From Aradus depressus (Eukaryota > Arthropoda > Insecta > Hemiptera > Aradidae): DNA of 64,000 bases. Shown here piece by piece: positions 53,560-63,944 of this stretch (positions are counted from its first letter, which is position 1; each line of letters opens with the position of its first letter). The notes below the pieces were generated by a model, which saw only the letters and a list, made by a program, of their open reading frames with translations, did not search any database and had not been told where the DNA came from. The translations under genes were made by a program, and so were the position numbers. Location: assembly GCA_963662175.1 (NCBI GenBank), contig OY759221.1, forward strand, positions 27,577,027 through 27,641,026, read 5' to 3'.

Positions 53560-53593
53560 AGTCATAAAACCTAACCTAACCTATAGGTATATA

Positions 53594-54235
53594 TATTTAT
53601 AATATATATATATATATATAATTTTTTTATATTCTTATTCTTCTCTTATTATTATATTATTTTTTTTTAAATATTTTTTATTATTGTCGTAATTATTTTT
53701 TCATTGTATACATATACTTATGGTCTGTATCGATTGTAAAAATGCATAATAAAATATTCAAATAAAAATAAAAAAAAAAAACCTTACTAAAAAAGTAATA
53801 AACATTTTAGTTTATTACTTTATTCCGTTGTTGTCAGATATCTTGAAAGCAGTCCAAAGAAGGTTTCATGTTGTTAGTAATAAATCTCGATATCTCTCAG
53901 CATTATGGCAGAATTACAAATTATGTTTCCTGAGTTGTTGGACTCTTCCTTTTGTCTTTATCCGTGCGCCCCCCCCCCCCCCCCCCCCCGTAATAATCTC
54001 CAAATCTTGTTTGTTCAACTCAGACCTATCAATCAATCTCCGATTTACTTCAACTTCTACCTTACCTCGGATCTCTCAAAACTTCAAGGGAAACATTAAA
54101 ATTCCAAGCTAAAAAAAAGGGGGTGGGTAAATTAACAGCTATATACTTCCCCATCAAGAATTAATAAATTATGTTTTTGCTCTCTCTCCAAAGCCATTTC
54201 GACCCTTTAGGCTAAATCTCAATACTTGACTGGCA
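53594..54235. other. No gene; AT repeats and a 21-C run
   Basis: TA/AT tracts at 53595-53630, a C run at 53969-53989 and A runs near 53765. No credible frame. Confidence 0.6.
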
Positions 54236-55157
54236 TTGTGGCTTCTTAATCCTCATACTAAGTTTTGTGTCGATACTCTCTTCTCTGCTCCACTTTTCCC
54301 TTTTCGGAAAATTAATAGGTGCCATCCTTTTGGGATTTTGTATTTAAATACAAAATACATTGTCGCCATTCATTACATCTGGATTTATTGGGATTTTTGT
54401 GATGATTCCCTTCCCATTCTGCTGAGTTTGCTGAAAATTAATAGGTGTCGATCTTATAGGACTTTGTATTTACATATGACATTTCATAGTTTCTTTCGTG
54501 CCGATTTGTCTGAAGTTCGGTGTCATCCTTAGAGGCTTCTGGATACAATTTCGTGACGAAACATTCGTTTTATCCGGAGTTTTCCTGTTTTTACAGACAC
54601 ACACACAACACATATATTTTTTTCTTCTTCACCATTAAGAAGTATAAAATTTATGTAATCGGTCAAAAATTTGAAGCCGAGTTTTCAACGAAAATGGGTT
54701 TTCCGACCTGATTCCAAAAATGAAAAAAAAAAAGTGTGTGTCTGTGAACATGATAACTCCCAGTAGAATAAATGTATGGACTGAAGAAATTTTATTTATG
54801 TATTCAGAACCCTCTAAGGATGACACATATTAATTTTTAGCCAAATCGCCCAAAGGGAAAGGGGGAATTAGGGGAGAAGCAGACAAAAAGTCTAATAACT
54901 GCCGTTGTAATGAATATATTGACATGAAATTTCATACGTCAATTCAAAGCCACATAAGGACAACACCAATTAATTTTCAGCGGAGTCAGCCGATGGGGAG
55001 GGGGAATCAGAGGGGGCTCTACTAAAAAAATTCAATAATTGAATAAAATCCCATATGGCTTTGGAGGGATGGCGAAAACATAATTGTTTAATTCGCGCTG
55101 GCGAAATTCCCGGTGACTCCATCGAATTTCTGACCGATTACATAACTTCCCGTATAC
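54236..55157. repeat. Two family C copies, head to head
   Basis: 54236-54630 is a minus-strand copy (GAAAATTAATAGGTGTCGAT and related). 54637-55157 is a plus-strand copy with a recognisable left end (TTATGTAATCGGTCAAAAAT), all modules, and a right end complementary to it (GAATTTCTGACCGATTACAT...CTTCCC). Confidence 0.65.
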
Positions 55158-56204
55158 TAAGTATAGCTGTAGAAATAAAATAAGACTTGAACTGAACTTA
55201 GCTCTTTGAAAATGTCATATCCATAAATTTCAAAGCAGAAGCATGAAGCCTTTGTTCATTCCTGCTTATCTAAACTACTTAAAAGTCTGTGCTACACAAA
55301 GGAATGATCGCATTTTCTTCAATGAACTTCTAAACTATTTACGATGCTTTTAGTATTAAAGTTAATTCTTCCTCAGCTCTGCGTCATGCCTTTCATTCAT
55401 CGCGTTGCTCGATCGAAGATGAGCTGCTTCTTAAACTTCAACGCATTCCTATCCTTAATTTCAATTTTCATTCCAAATTTCAAGTTCAATCGGCTATGAG
55501 TTAGAGCGCAACCATATACACACACGCACAGACAGACGAAATGTTCAGAACAGTTCAGAGGACCTTGAAACGTGAAAAGCCGTTGAAAATTCGATATCGG
55601 ATTTTCACACGATTACAATAGAAAGTAAACAAATAATACAAAAATAGAGGAGCCTTATGTCTTGAAGAGTTTTTTTCAAACTTAACATTTGTTACAAATT
55701 CTGTAAATTCTTCGATGTTGTAAATTTCCACCAGGGTTCTTTTTTCTATAGGGCCATGGGATTTAAGTTTGCGAAATAGAGAGTTATATTATCAGTATTC
55801 ACAAATGTAATATCTGGCCAATTAAATTAATTCAGAAGTTTGGAACTGGAATTTGATTAGGAAATGAAGACAATTTGATTTCAAGTTAAACTTTAAGGGC
55901 TTTTATTTGCCCTTACTTAAAGCCAAACCAATATTCAAATTTTGAATTTGTTCAGGTCAACCAATGTCCAAAGTAAACAACATTCCAAATTTTGAAATCC
56001 TAGATCAAACAAAAGTTCGAAGTTTGAGAAAGGTTTGTAGTTATTATTTCATTTCCTTTGCGCATTCTCGTTTTGTACAAACAAATGAGATTTGTTTGTT
56101 AGATAGAGTCTTTCAGTTCAAAGGTTTAATCGTGCCATCTCAAAATGCACGAGAGTGGTAACACAAATTTGTACTACATTCTGAACGGTTGATATTACGA
56201 GAAA
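55158..56204. other. No gene; family F copy at 55480-55625
   Basis: Family F motifs: CGGCTATGAGTTAGAGCGCA, ACACGCACAGACAGACGAAA, CCTTGAAACGTGAAAA and GATATCGGATTTTCACACGA. The rest is unassigned AT-rich sequence. Confidence 0.5.
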
Positions 56205-56378
56205 CTTATCTGGGAGGTGACAAAACCTTGAGCAACGCCGTCCTTCGGGTGGGACCTTAAACGATGGTGCCAGTGCGATGTCAGGTACTCGTTAAAGACC
56301 CCTACCCTAGGTGAATGAACGATTTCCACAGTAGAGTCGGGCTCATCTCCACCAGAGTGAAAAAAGAGCTCTCTGGTG
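56205..56378 (+). mobile_element. SINE1 body fragment
   Basis: ATCTGGGAGGTGAC, then CAACGCCGTCCTTCGGGTGG, TTAAAGACCCCTACCCTAGG and AGTAGAGTCGGGCTCATCTC. Head and tail are lost and there are internal deletions. Confidence 0.8.
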
Positions 56379-56404
56379 TGTCCACCAGGTTGTCGCAAGG
56401 AAAC

Positions 56405-56625
56405 TCGTACTCTATCTCAGCATCATTCTCACACTAAAACAACACCCCGTACTCAATCCCACCATCATTCTCACACTAAAACAACATCCCATCAAAATCA
56501 ACATCCTGTACTCTATCTCACCATCACTCTCATATTAAAACCACACCCCGTACTCAATCCCACCATCATTCTCACACTAAAATAACATCCCATCAAAATC
56601 AACATCCCGTACTCTATCTCACCAG
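56405..56625. repeat. ~101-bp minisatellite
   Basis: TACTCTATCTCA recurs near 56409, 56510 and 56612. Inside each unit CACCATCATTCTCACACTAA recurs, giving a shorter sub-period of about 43 bp. Confidence 0.9.
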
Positions 56626-58042
56626 TCAGTCGTTTTCTTTTAAATTCTGTAGTACATTTTCTCCCCCGAAAAATTTAAAAAAAAAATCAGTGGCGAGTAA
56701 ATTGAAGGCATATCCAAGCCTTTTACTTATGGTGCCATCGTTCGTTTCTGTGCTTAATGTTTTCCTTTCATCCTCCATAACATACAATAATTTAAATTAG
56801 GTAGATGTAGGTACATGAAAAAATAAAAATAAAATAATCCTATAATATAATACTGGAATTGGAAAATATGTTGCATGAAAAGCGGCAACTTACTGAACTA
56901 TCAATGCTATCGATAGTTTCACCGATAGTATCGGACTATTGATAATGGCCAACTATCGACTATCGTCCATTTCTAATAGGCTACCCTCCATCTTGTCTAC
57001 CCCCTCAAACCTCTGCCGATTTCATTTCTACAAGCTGCCCATTTACAGAACCCTTTCAAGTGGTACGACAATCAATCTAAACTTTCCTTTGAAAGGCCCA
57101 CATTAACTCTTTGGAAGCCATAAAACCTTGATAAGACTTCTGAACGTTCTGCAACCAAGGAAAAGGAGTTTTAAGTACTTGGTTAAGTTGGAATCCTGCG
57201 GTTAAGTTGGAATCCTGCCCTTCATCCAGAAGAAAAGTAGAAAATTTTCTTCAAAAGAGGATTGTTTTTTTTTTTTTTTTTTAGACTTTCTTCTTTATTC
57301 TATTATTTTTATCCTTTCTTTTCATATAACTTTTCACTTCCAACTAGAAAAGCACAGAAAAACTTGTCTAATAAAATTGATCAGAAAGTTCTAAAACTTC
57401 TTTTTTGATCCTGTTCCAATGAACTCTTTAATACTGCCTCTGCTGGTATTCCCAAGTTCTTGTTAGGACAGGTCTTAGAGGGGTGATAGGGTAGGCAGCA
57501 AAAAATATTGATTTTTTATTTAAATAATAAGAAGATAATAAGAGAATAATAAAAAGTTAAGTATATAAAATAAAATAAAAGAAAAAATATCTGTACAAAG
57601 AATTGTAAATAATAAGCAATATAACAACTAAATAAAAAGATACCAATAATAATGAAATAGTAAAAATGGACATGCTCTTTAAATATAAATAGTGCAAGCA
57701 GAAGAAACAATTAAAAAATTATATAAAACGAGGTATGACATGAACATGAATAAATAAAAATAAATAATAATAAATATATATATCCATCTTACATGCAACA
57801 AATTAAATTATGTTATTCGTTATTTTCACGGCAACTGTAAAAAATAAAAATAAATTGTTAATTTTTCTAAATTTAAAATTATTTAAAATATGCACAAATG
57901 TTTCTGAGTAAAATTCTGTTTTATTGGTGAGATAATTGTGGAGAAATGTTTGCCTGGAGATGCAACAGATGCAAGGAGGGACAACAGAACAAAAAGTGTA
58001 TGAGGTCGTCCTTTACGTCTAAGGTACAGAGCCTACAGACAG
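56626..58042. other. No gene; TATCGATA-rich patch near 56905-56975
   Basis: CTATCGATAG and TATCGACTATCG motifs near 56905-56975 resemble the subterminal motifs of the hAT element at 63133-63845. GTTAAGTTGGAATCCTGC is duplicated in tandem at about 57182-57217. The remainder is AT-rich. Confidence 0.45.
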
Positions 58043-58612
58043 GGGAAGTTATGTAATCGGTCAGAAATTCGATGCCGAATTTTCAAGTGAATTTGATGTT
58101 TTCCGATCTGATTCAAATTATTTCCTGTCTGAGTGTGTCTGAGAACCAGATAGAATGAATGTATGACACGAAATGTTATATGTGCATCCATAGCATAAGA
58201 ATGACACCTGAAATATTCAGCAAAATCGGTCAAGGGGGGGGGGGGGATTAAACAAAAATAAATATGTAATAAAATGTAATAAAATATGTAAATTCAGAAC
58301 ATCATAAGATCAACACATATATTTTTTCAGCAGAATCGGCAGAAGGAAATGGGGACAGAGGGGGAGCTAAATTCAACCCCAGTGTCTGCTGATATATTGT
58401 CATGAAATTTCGTATTTAAATTCAAAACCGTATTAGGATTGAACTTATTACTATTCCGCTAAATCGTCTGAAGGAAAGGGATATTTCATCAGATTCTATT
58501 AATTTTTAGCCCAAACGGTTAATTGGTTTTGGAGGGAGAGCGAAAATGTATTTGGCGGGGAAAATGCCGGCGATTCTCCGTTGAATTTTTCATTTTGCAA
58601 CTTGTGTGTATA
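58043..58612 (+). repeat. Family C copy with both ends
   Basis: Left end GGGAAGTTATGTAATCGGTC, two rounds of internal modules with a G run (58234-58246), and a decayed inverted right end (GAATTTTTCATTTTGCAACT). Confidence 0.65.
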
Positions 58613-58866
58613 CCACCAAGTATTTCAAATTTGTAAATTTTCCCAGTTCCATCCTTAACAAGAAAGGGTTGTAGAGTGGTTTCAGTAACACTCCAGTTGA
58701 AACTCAGAATTTCAATTTGGGCTATGCAAGTATAATTTTGGGTGAAATCCTCTAATATTTGTACTTCTCCTGATCCCAAGCTCTCATTTCTGAATCTGAA
58801 GTCGGCTGCTTGTTTTCTGGTGTAGTAGTCATGATGAAGAACTTCATTCATGACTACTGTAGTCAT
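58604..58866 (-). pseudogene. Unrecognised coding remnant
   Basis: About 85 codons on the minus strand look protein-like: HHDYYTRKQAADFRFRNESL, then TQNYTCIAQIEILSFNWSVT and TTLQPFLVKDGTGKIYKFEI. The I-x-x-x-x-F-N-W-S-V-x-x-x-T-L-Q-P pattern vaguely recalls uncharacterised transposon-related proteins of invertebrates, but I cannot name a family. The frame then enters family C sequence. Confidence 0.3.
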
Positions 58867-58930
58867 GATGAAGAACTTCTGGGAACTCTATATGGGATCG
58901 TGGTGTCCGAAGAACTTTGGTCGCATGGCC

Positions 58931-59566
58931 CAGGGGCGTAGCAAGAATTTTGAGCAGGGGGGGGGGGGGGGGGGGGCAAAGTTAGGCTACGAGGGTGGGG
59001 GGTATAGACTCCTGGGGGCACTGCCTGCAGTTTCCGTGGTTAGCGTTGCAAACTTTTTGTTATTAATTTGGGAGACTCTAACCACTAAAAGCCTCCCTCT
59101 AAGGTAACCACTGACTGTAATACTTAAGTTGACTTTACATGAGCAGCAAAAATGCAAAGCGCAGCAGCAGCAAATGCACGTTGTGGTTTCTGTGCTTTTA
59201 GAATTAAATTATTCACATCCAATAGCGTGCATTTGCTGCTGCTGCGCTTTGCATTTTTACTGCGCATGTAAAATCAGCTTTAAGAATATAAAGTATAACA
59301 TAAATGAAGATTTTGAGCGAGGAAATGAAATTATCTAATTCATATTTATTTAAATAATGTAATATGACTTGTTTTGTACAGCTGATTTGCTGATTTAAGA
59401 ATCAGACGCACGGGAAATTTGAAGATTCTATTGGTAACTTGTTAGCAGTCCATTTTTAATAAAAACAATTCTTTTAGTTTATTTAATTTTCATCTTGGTT
59501 TTTTGCACTGGCCAGGGGGGGGCACGCGCCTCCCCCCCCTCCTGCCACCCCTTGACTACGCCCCTG
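58931..59566. mobile_element. hAT-like non-autonomous element, 636 bp
   Basis: Inverted ends CAGGGGCGTAGCAAG and CTTGACTACGCCCCTG. Eight-base flanks GCATGGCC (58923-58930) and CCATGGCC (59567-59574) match at 7 of 8, as for hAT elements. Inside are a 20-G run (58957-58976) and a nested TTAA MITE. No transposase. Confidence 0.8.
59128..59279. mobile_element. TTAA-flanked MITE nested in the hAT-like element
   Basis: Inverted arms of about 50 bp contain TTTACATGMGCAG, AAAAATGCAAAGCGCAGCAG and GCAGCAAATGCACG. TTAA lies on both sides (59124-59127, 59280-59283), the target of piggyBac-type transposases. The arms include short CAG/CTG repeats. Confidence 0.75.
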
Positions 59567-59710
59567 CCATGGCCTCATCAACGTTGCGGGTTCGAATCCC
59601 ATCCGAGTAGGTGTTCAATTTTCATGAATAGAACTCATTACCGAGGCCATGGTTGTGTAAATAACTCATAATCCCAGTACAGTGTCACTCATTGTTCATA
59701 AAGCCCCAAA

Positions 59711-60157
59711 AAAAATAACGATTTTACTATATAAACTCATTATCATTTTATAACATTTATTATAACTAGGTTCAAATATTATGATTCTCAATTAATATCT
59801 GAAATTAATATTATTAATACTTCTATATAACATACCAGAAGATTATGATTATTTTGATTAAAATGTTAAAAGTCAAAGATATATATTTATATTGATAAGA
59901 TCCTCTTCTGTTCGTAAATAAAGTGTACTTTGCCAAAGATATAATTTGATTTTTAAACATACTGTAATTGTATTTTGTTCTATACTTGAACGCTAAGTGA
60001 TAGATGTATTTAATTTCTTCTTTATTTGTAAATTATGGCGACTACAATCTGACGGTCATCTGACCAAAAAGTCGTCTTTGGTATATGATTTTTGATTTTC
60101 GAATTATTTGTATATGTGTATTTTATTTATAAATAAATAAAGACTTAATAAAAATGG
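59711..60157. other. No feature recognised
   Basis: AT-rich; no credible frames or repeats. Confidence 0.55.
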
Positions 60158-60436
60158 TGGGCGCCGGTAGCTCAGTGGTAGGAGTGCTTCTCTTCTGAGC
60201 TCAAGAACGTGGGTTCGTAATCCGACCGAGGCCCTTAGCACGCCGTCCTTCGGATGGGACGTTAAGCGATGGTCCCGAGCCTGTACAATGTCAGGTACTC
60301 GTTAAAGACCCCTACCCTAGGTGAATAAAAATTTAGGGTAGGCAAAATTTAAGACTCCCACAGTAGAGTCGGGCTCATGGTAGTAGGCGATATGACCTCG
60401 TAGTTAGAGCCCGGGCATGAGTCATAAAACCTAACC
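60158..60436 (+). mobile_element. SINE1 copy, tail split by a SINE2
   Basis: Intact head (GGGCGCCGGTAGCTCAGTGG), two internal deletions (after CCGAGGCCCTTAG and after GGGCTCAT), then GTCATAAAACCTAACC. The tail resumes as TAACCTAACCTT after the SINE2, at 60626-60637. Confidence 0.9.
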
Positions 60437-60625
60437 TTTTTTTTTTGGCTTTATGTTCGATGCATATTAGCCATGTCAGTGTGTTATTTACGACATACAT
60501 GGCCCCGGGAGGAGTTCTATCTATGAAATAAAACTCACTCCCAGACGGGATTCGAACCCGCAAACCATGGTGAGACCATGCGACCAAAGCCCTACGCTCT
60601 AGCCCGCACGGCTACCATGGCTCCC
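60437..60625 (-). mobile_element. SINE2 copy inserted in a SINE1 tail
   Basis: Minus strand: a short T run (60437-60446), GTTATTTACGACATACATGG, GAGGAGTTCTATCTATGAAA, the B-box complement CGGGATTCGAACCCG and the head complement CCCGCACGGCTACCATGGCT. It interrupts the AACCT repeats at CC|TAA with CCTAACC on both sides. Confidence 0.9.
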
Positions 60626-60719
60626 TAACCTAACCTTAATAATAATAAATACAAACTCGTCTTATGAATGATTTTCATGATGACTTATCAGAATATTTTT
60701 ACTTCTCAGCTATAAAAAG

Positions 60720-60870
60720 CATAGAGGAAGTTATATAATCTGTCGGAAAATCTATGTTGGGTTTTCACATGAATTTCATGTTTTCCGATCTTTTATTAAA
60801 AAAAAAAAAAAAAAGTCCTTTGTCTGTAAACACGATAACTCCTGATAAAAGGAAAATTTAGTTGATTAAT
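60720..60870 (+). repeat. Family C left-end fragment
   Basis: GAGGAAGTTATATAATCTGT, then TTTTCACATGAATTTCATGT and AACACGATAACTCCTGATA, with an A run between them. The copy ends early. Confidence 0.6.
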
Positions 60871-61094
60871 GTATTCCTGCTGGGAAAATATATGACTGTT
60901 GATCTACCGACGATTTATCGATCTAATTCACGATGTGAGCATAACTGATGTTTTCCAGATTCTCCCGTTTCCTGGGGAATAATCAGTTAGGAGACTGTCT
61001 CTGTCCGGGAAATCCAGAATCCCTCATCACTTTTTTTCAGTGTAGATTCCATGAAAATTAATATTTTTAGAAGCTTCAGCTAAAGGGAAATATT

Positions 61095-61290
61095 ATGAAC
61101 CAGAATGCCTCTTTTTTTTCTACCAAGCTAAGCTGGTTGCCCTATGGGAAAGTTCATATTACTCAAAACACCATTTATATGCATTTTTAAAAAGGAGATC
61201 TTGACCAGTTCTATGAATAGTTTATTAAATTAAAAATAATGAATTTTCAAGAAAAATGAATTGAAACTTTGAAATTTAATGCATAGTTTT
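61095..61290 (+). repeat. Dispersed repeat family E, copy 1
   Basis: GAACCAGAATGCCTCTTTTT, GTTGCCCTATGGGAAAGTTC, then GAATAGTTTATTAAATTAAA. A diverged copy lies 1.3 kb away at 62385-62583. Element type unknown. Confidence 0.6.
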
Positions 61291-62157
61291 ATCTGTAGTA
61301 TTCTCTGAAGTAGCTATAATTTTGTTCCTTTTGGCCTTATCTTCAATTTGAGTACATTTTTGACAATTGGCAATATAGTAAGGAAGCCCGGGCTTTACAA
61401 TAACTAACTATAGGGCTAAAAAATGAAAATTGTACTTTTTCTATCATATTTGTCCTGGCCCAGGCAACAGACGGAGTGTATTCGTCCCAATAAGAAAAAA
61501 AAAACTATATCGTCACTTGAAAAAAAATACTTTTTTCGGTTTTGATTTCCAGTTATCTTGGGAAAACATAGAACCGTATCAATATAGATTGTGGCGTAGA
61601 AGGCGAAACCATAGTTAGAAACATATATATATATTTTTTTTTTGGGATATTTTTGATAAAAAACGAAATTATCTTATATATAACGTATATATACTTCCAA
61701 AAAAATTTCAAAGGTTACAGAACAACATGCTAGACCAATTTCCGCATATATCTCGCAAGCCAAGCGAACTTTGAAAAACATTATTTCATACAAAATTTGT
61801 CTTTCAGTTTTCTCTACAATTTTTATTTGAAGACTTTTGATTAGGTCATAAATGTCAGGGGTATTTGGAAAATGTATATAGACTGTTGAATAAAGTCTCA
61901 ATTTTCTTACGATTTTAGCCAAAATGTATCAACATCTAAGTTACTATGTGTGACGTCTTCATTTCGAATTTTAAGTTTATAACTATAATTGTTTCTGCGT
62001 TAGAGCGGTAACAAAGTTCTAATCTAATGTACGTATGTACGCATACACTAACAGACAACCCGAAAATAGACAAAACGTATTCAGAGAACTTTGAAACGTG
62101 AAAATCCTTTATTAACTCGATCTCAGATTTTCGCACAACTAAAATACTTCCATATAC
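61291..62157. other. No gene; family F copy at 61950-62145
   Basis: The family F copy reads ATAATTGTTTCTGCGTTAGA, CTTTGAAACGTGAAAATCC and CTCAGATTTTCGCACAACTA. The remainder is AT-rich without a recognisable frame. Confidence 0.5.
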
Positions 62158-62382
62158 TAGTTAGTTGTTATGCCTCATGTCCGGGCCTTAACGACGAGGT
62201 CGTATCGGCTACTACCAGAGTGCTCTTTCGTTTCTCTGGTGGACATGAGTCCGATTCAACTGTGGGAGTCCTAAAGTTTATTTTTTTTTCAATGAGTACC
62301 TGACATCGAATCGCTGCTCAACGACGTGCTCAAGATTTTTTAACCTCCCAGATAAAAACCTATGGGCCTCGGCGGGGTTCTG
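62158..62382 (-). mobile_element. SINE1 copy, diverged
   Basis: Minus strand: CATGTCCGGGCCTTAACGAC, CTACTACCAGAGTGCTC, GAGTACCTGACATCGAATCG and CCTCCCAGATAAAA. The promoter head is mostly gone. Confidence 0.75.
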
Positions 62383-62384
62383 AA

Positions 62385-62583
62385 AATGAATTAATAAAAC
62401 CAGAATGATGACTTTTTTTTTTGTTACTAAGCTAATCTAGTTGCCCTATGGAAAAGTTCATGTAGCCCTTAGCCCCATTAATTTTCATTTTTTTAGAGTA
62501 TAACCAGGCCAGCTCCGCGAATAGTTTATAAAATTAAGAATAATGAACTTTCAAGAGTGAAGTGAAATTTTATTGAGATCAAA
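62385..62583 (+). repeat. Dispersed repeat family E, copy 2
   Basis: AAACCAGAATGATGACTTTT, GTTGCCCTATGGAAAAGTTC, GCGAATAGTTTATAAAATTA, in the same order and strand as 61095-61290. It begins right after the SINE1 relic. Confidence 0.6.
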
Positions 62584-63132
62584 AAAAAAGTGGATTGTGG
62601 TTAGTGAGTTGATCAATCTTAGCGAGAGTCTTCCAGTGGTTTTTCATATTTCATTATCCTTTAATCAACAGCAAAAAGTTTATTATTACCGCACCAGAAA
62701 AAAAGTGCACTTTGAAAGCTATACTTCATTTTTTGCTTTACCTTATATTTTTCCTTAAAACAATTTTTTTTTATTAATTATTTTCTTATGCCAGAAAATG
62801 AAGTTACTTTGCACTTTGAAGGGTTTCATTGCAACACTCATCCATTAAAAGGGCATAAAAACATTTGTACTGTATCCCTTCCGTGTGATTCCGCTGAAAA
62901 TCAATAGCTGACGTCCCCATGAAGTTTTGAATTTATATATGAAATTTTGTGTCAATACATTAATTACAATGGCAGTTATTTGTATTTTTTGTGTTACCAC
63001 CCCCCTAATCCCCCTTCATTTTGATCGATTTTACTGAAAATCAATGCATCATCCTTGAGGAGGTCTGGATACACATATACAAATTGGTGTCGATACGTGC
63101 ATTCTACCGGGAATTATCTTGTTCATAGACAC
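62584..63132 (-). repeat. Family C copy (minus), interrupted by a hAT element
   Basis: From about 62885, minus-strand family C modules (GCTGAAAATCAATAGCTGAC, TGAAATTTTGTGTCAATACA, CATTCTACCGGGAATTATC). The copy resumes beyond 63853 (CACACAGCAATTTTTTTT). 62584-62884 shows nothing. Confidence 0.55.
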
Positions 63133-63845
63133 TAGGGGTGTAAAACTATCGATAGTACTATCGAAATATTTTTTTAAGCAAAAGTGACATCAAGTCACTC
63201 TGTGCTCATGTATAATACATACATGTATCATGTAAGTAATTTAAGGAAGACAAATAAACAAGATGTCGTACAGTGTAAGTACCTATATTTCTTTTATGAA
63301 TTCGACTACGCTGAATGGTTGAAAATCAATGTCTATGTATGAAACAATGCGCTTTAAGAGTGTGGCAATGTACAATGTACCTTTCGGAGTTTCTTTCGTA
63401 TGTTTTTGTTGAGCTCAAGTAAAAACTAATTCCACTTCCACTATCTCGATTCTCTTCTGTATCTGTAGATGTGCACAAGGCTATACCGTTGTAATCGCTG
63501 TGATGTTTTATCAACAAGTGATCCTTTAAATTAGAAGTGTTCCCAGAAGTTCTGTATTCGGCACTGCATAAACGATATTTAGCCAGTTTTTTTGGACCCA
63601 CATCCTTATCGAAGTAACTCCACACATCGGACTTCCGTTTACGACTCATGTTTCAGTTCAAAACAACAAAGCACGCTACAAGAATAGTAAATTTTCAGTT
63701 CAAAGCAACGAATACTCTACAATAACAGTAAATGTAACCTTCCTTCGATTCAGTGGGTCCCAGAAATACAAAGTCCTTAAACTATCGATAGTATCAATAG
63801 TTCAACACCAATAGTATCGAAACTATCGATAGTTTTACATCCCTG
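63133..63845 (-). mobile_element. hAT element relic with BED finger, 713 bp
   Basis: Inverted ends TAGGGGTGTAAAACTATCGA (left; first base probably mutated from C) and complement of CAGGGATGTAAAACTATCGA (right). A perfect 8-bp target duplication ATAGACAC lies at 63125-63132 and 63846-63853. TATCGATAG motifs are repeated just inside both ends. The transposase is reduced to its N-terminal BED finger. Confidence 0.9.
63326..63649 (-). pseudogene. hAT transposase N-terminus with damaged BED zinc finger
   Basis: 107 codons from ATG 63649. Residues 1-51 carry the BED finger that binds transposon DNA: the S-D-V-W-S-Y-F motif, then Y-R-L-C, then H-L-L-I-K-H-H. A BED finger needs C-x-x-C plus two histidines. 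The first cysteine is Tyr here, so zinc binding should be impaired. After about residue 75 no hAT catalytic domain follows. Confidence 0.8.
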
Positions 63846-63944
63846 ATAGACACACAGCAATTTTTTTTTAAATTCTTGGAATCCAAACCACCAGTTCGAC
63901 TTCAGACAGTTAATCTACTGTCCTTCAGGGTCTTCTCAGAGACT

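Larger units (their letters stand above)
58895..59710 (+). mobile_element. SINE2 copy split by a hAT-like element
   Basis: The left part (58900-58930) has GTCCGAAGAACTTTGGTCGC. The right part (59575-59710) has the B-box-like GCGGGTTCGAATCCC, GAATAGAACTCATTACCGAG, and an A-rich end. The two parts join across the 58931-59566 insertion. Confidence 0.75.

Noticed and set aside
51405..53567. Plus-strand frames of up to 242 codons opposite the LINE
   Set aside because: They are antisense readings of the GC-rich reverse transcriptase gene, whose minus-strand frame carries all conserved motifs.
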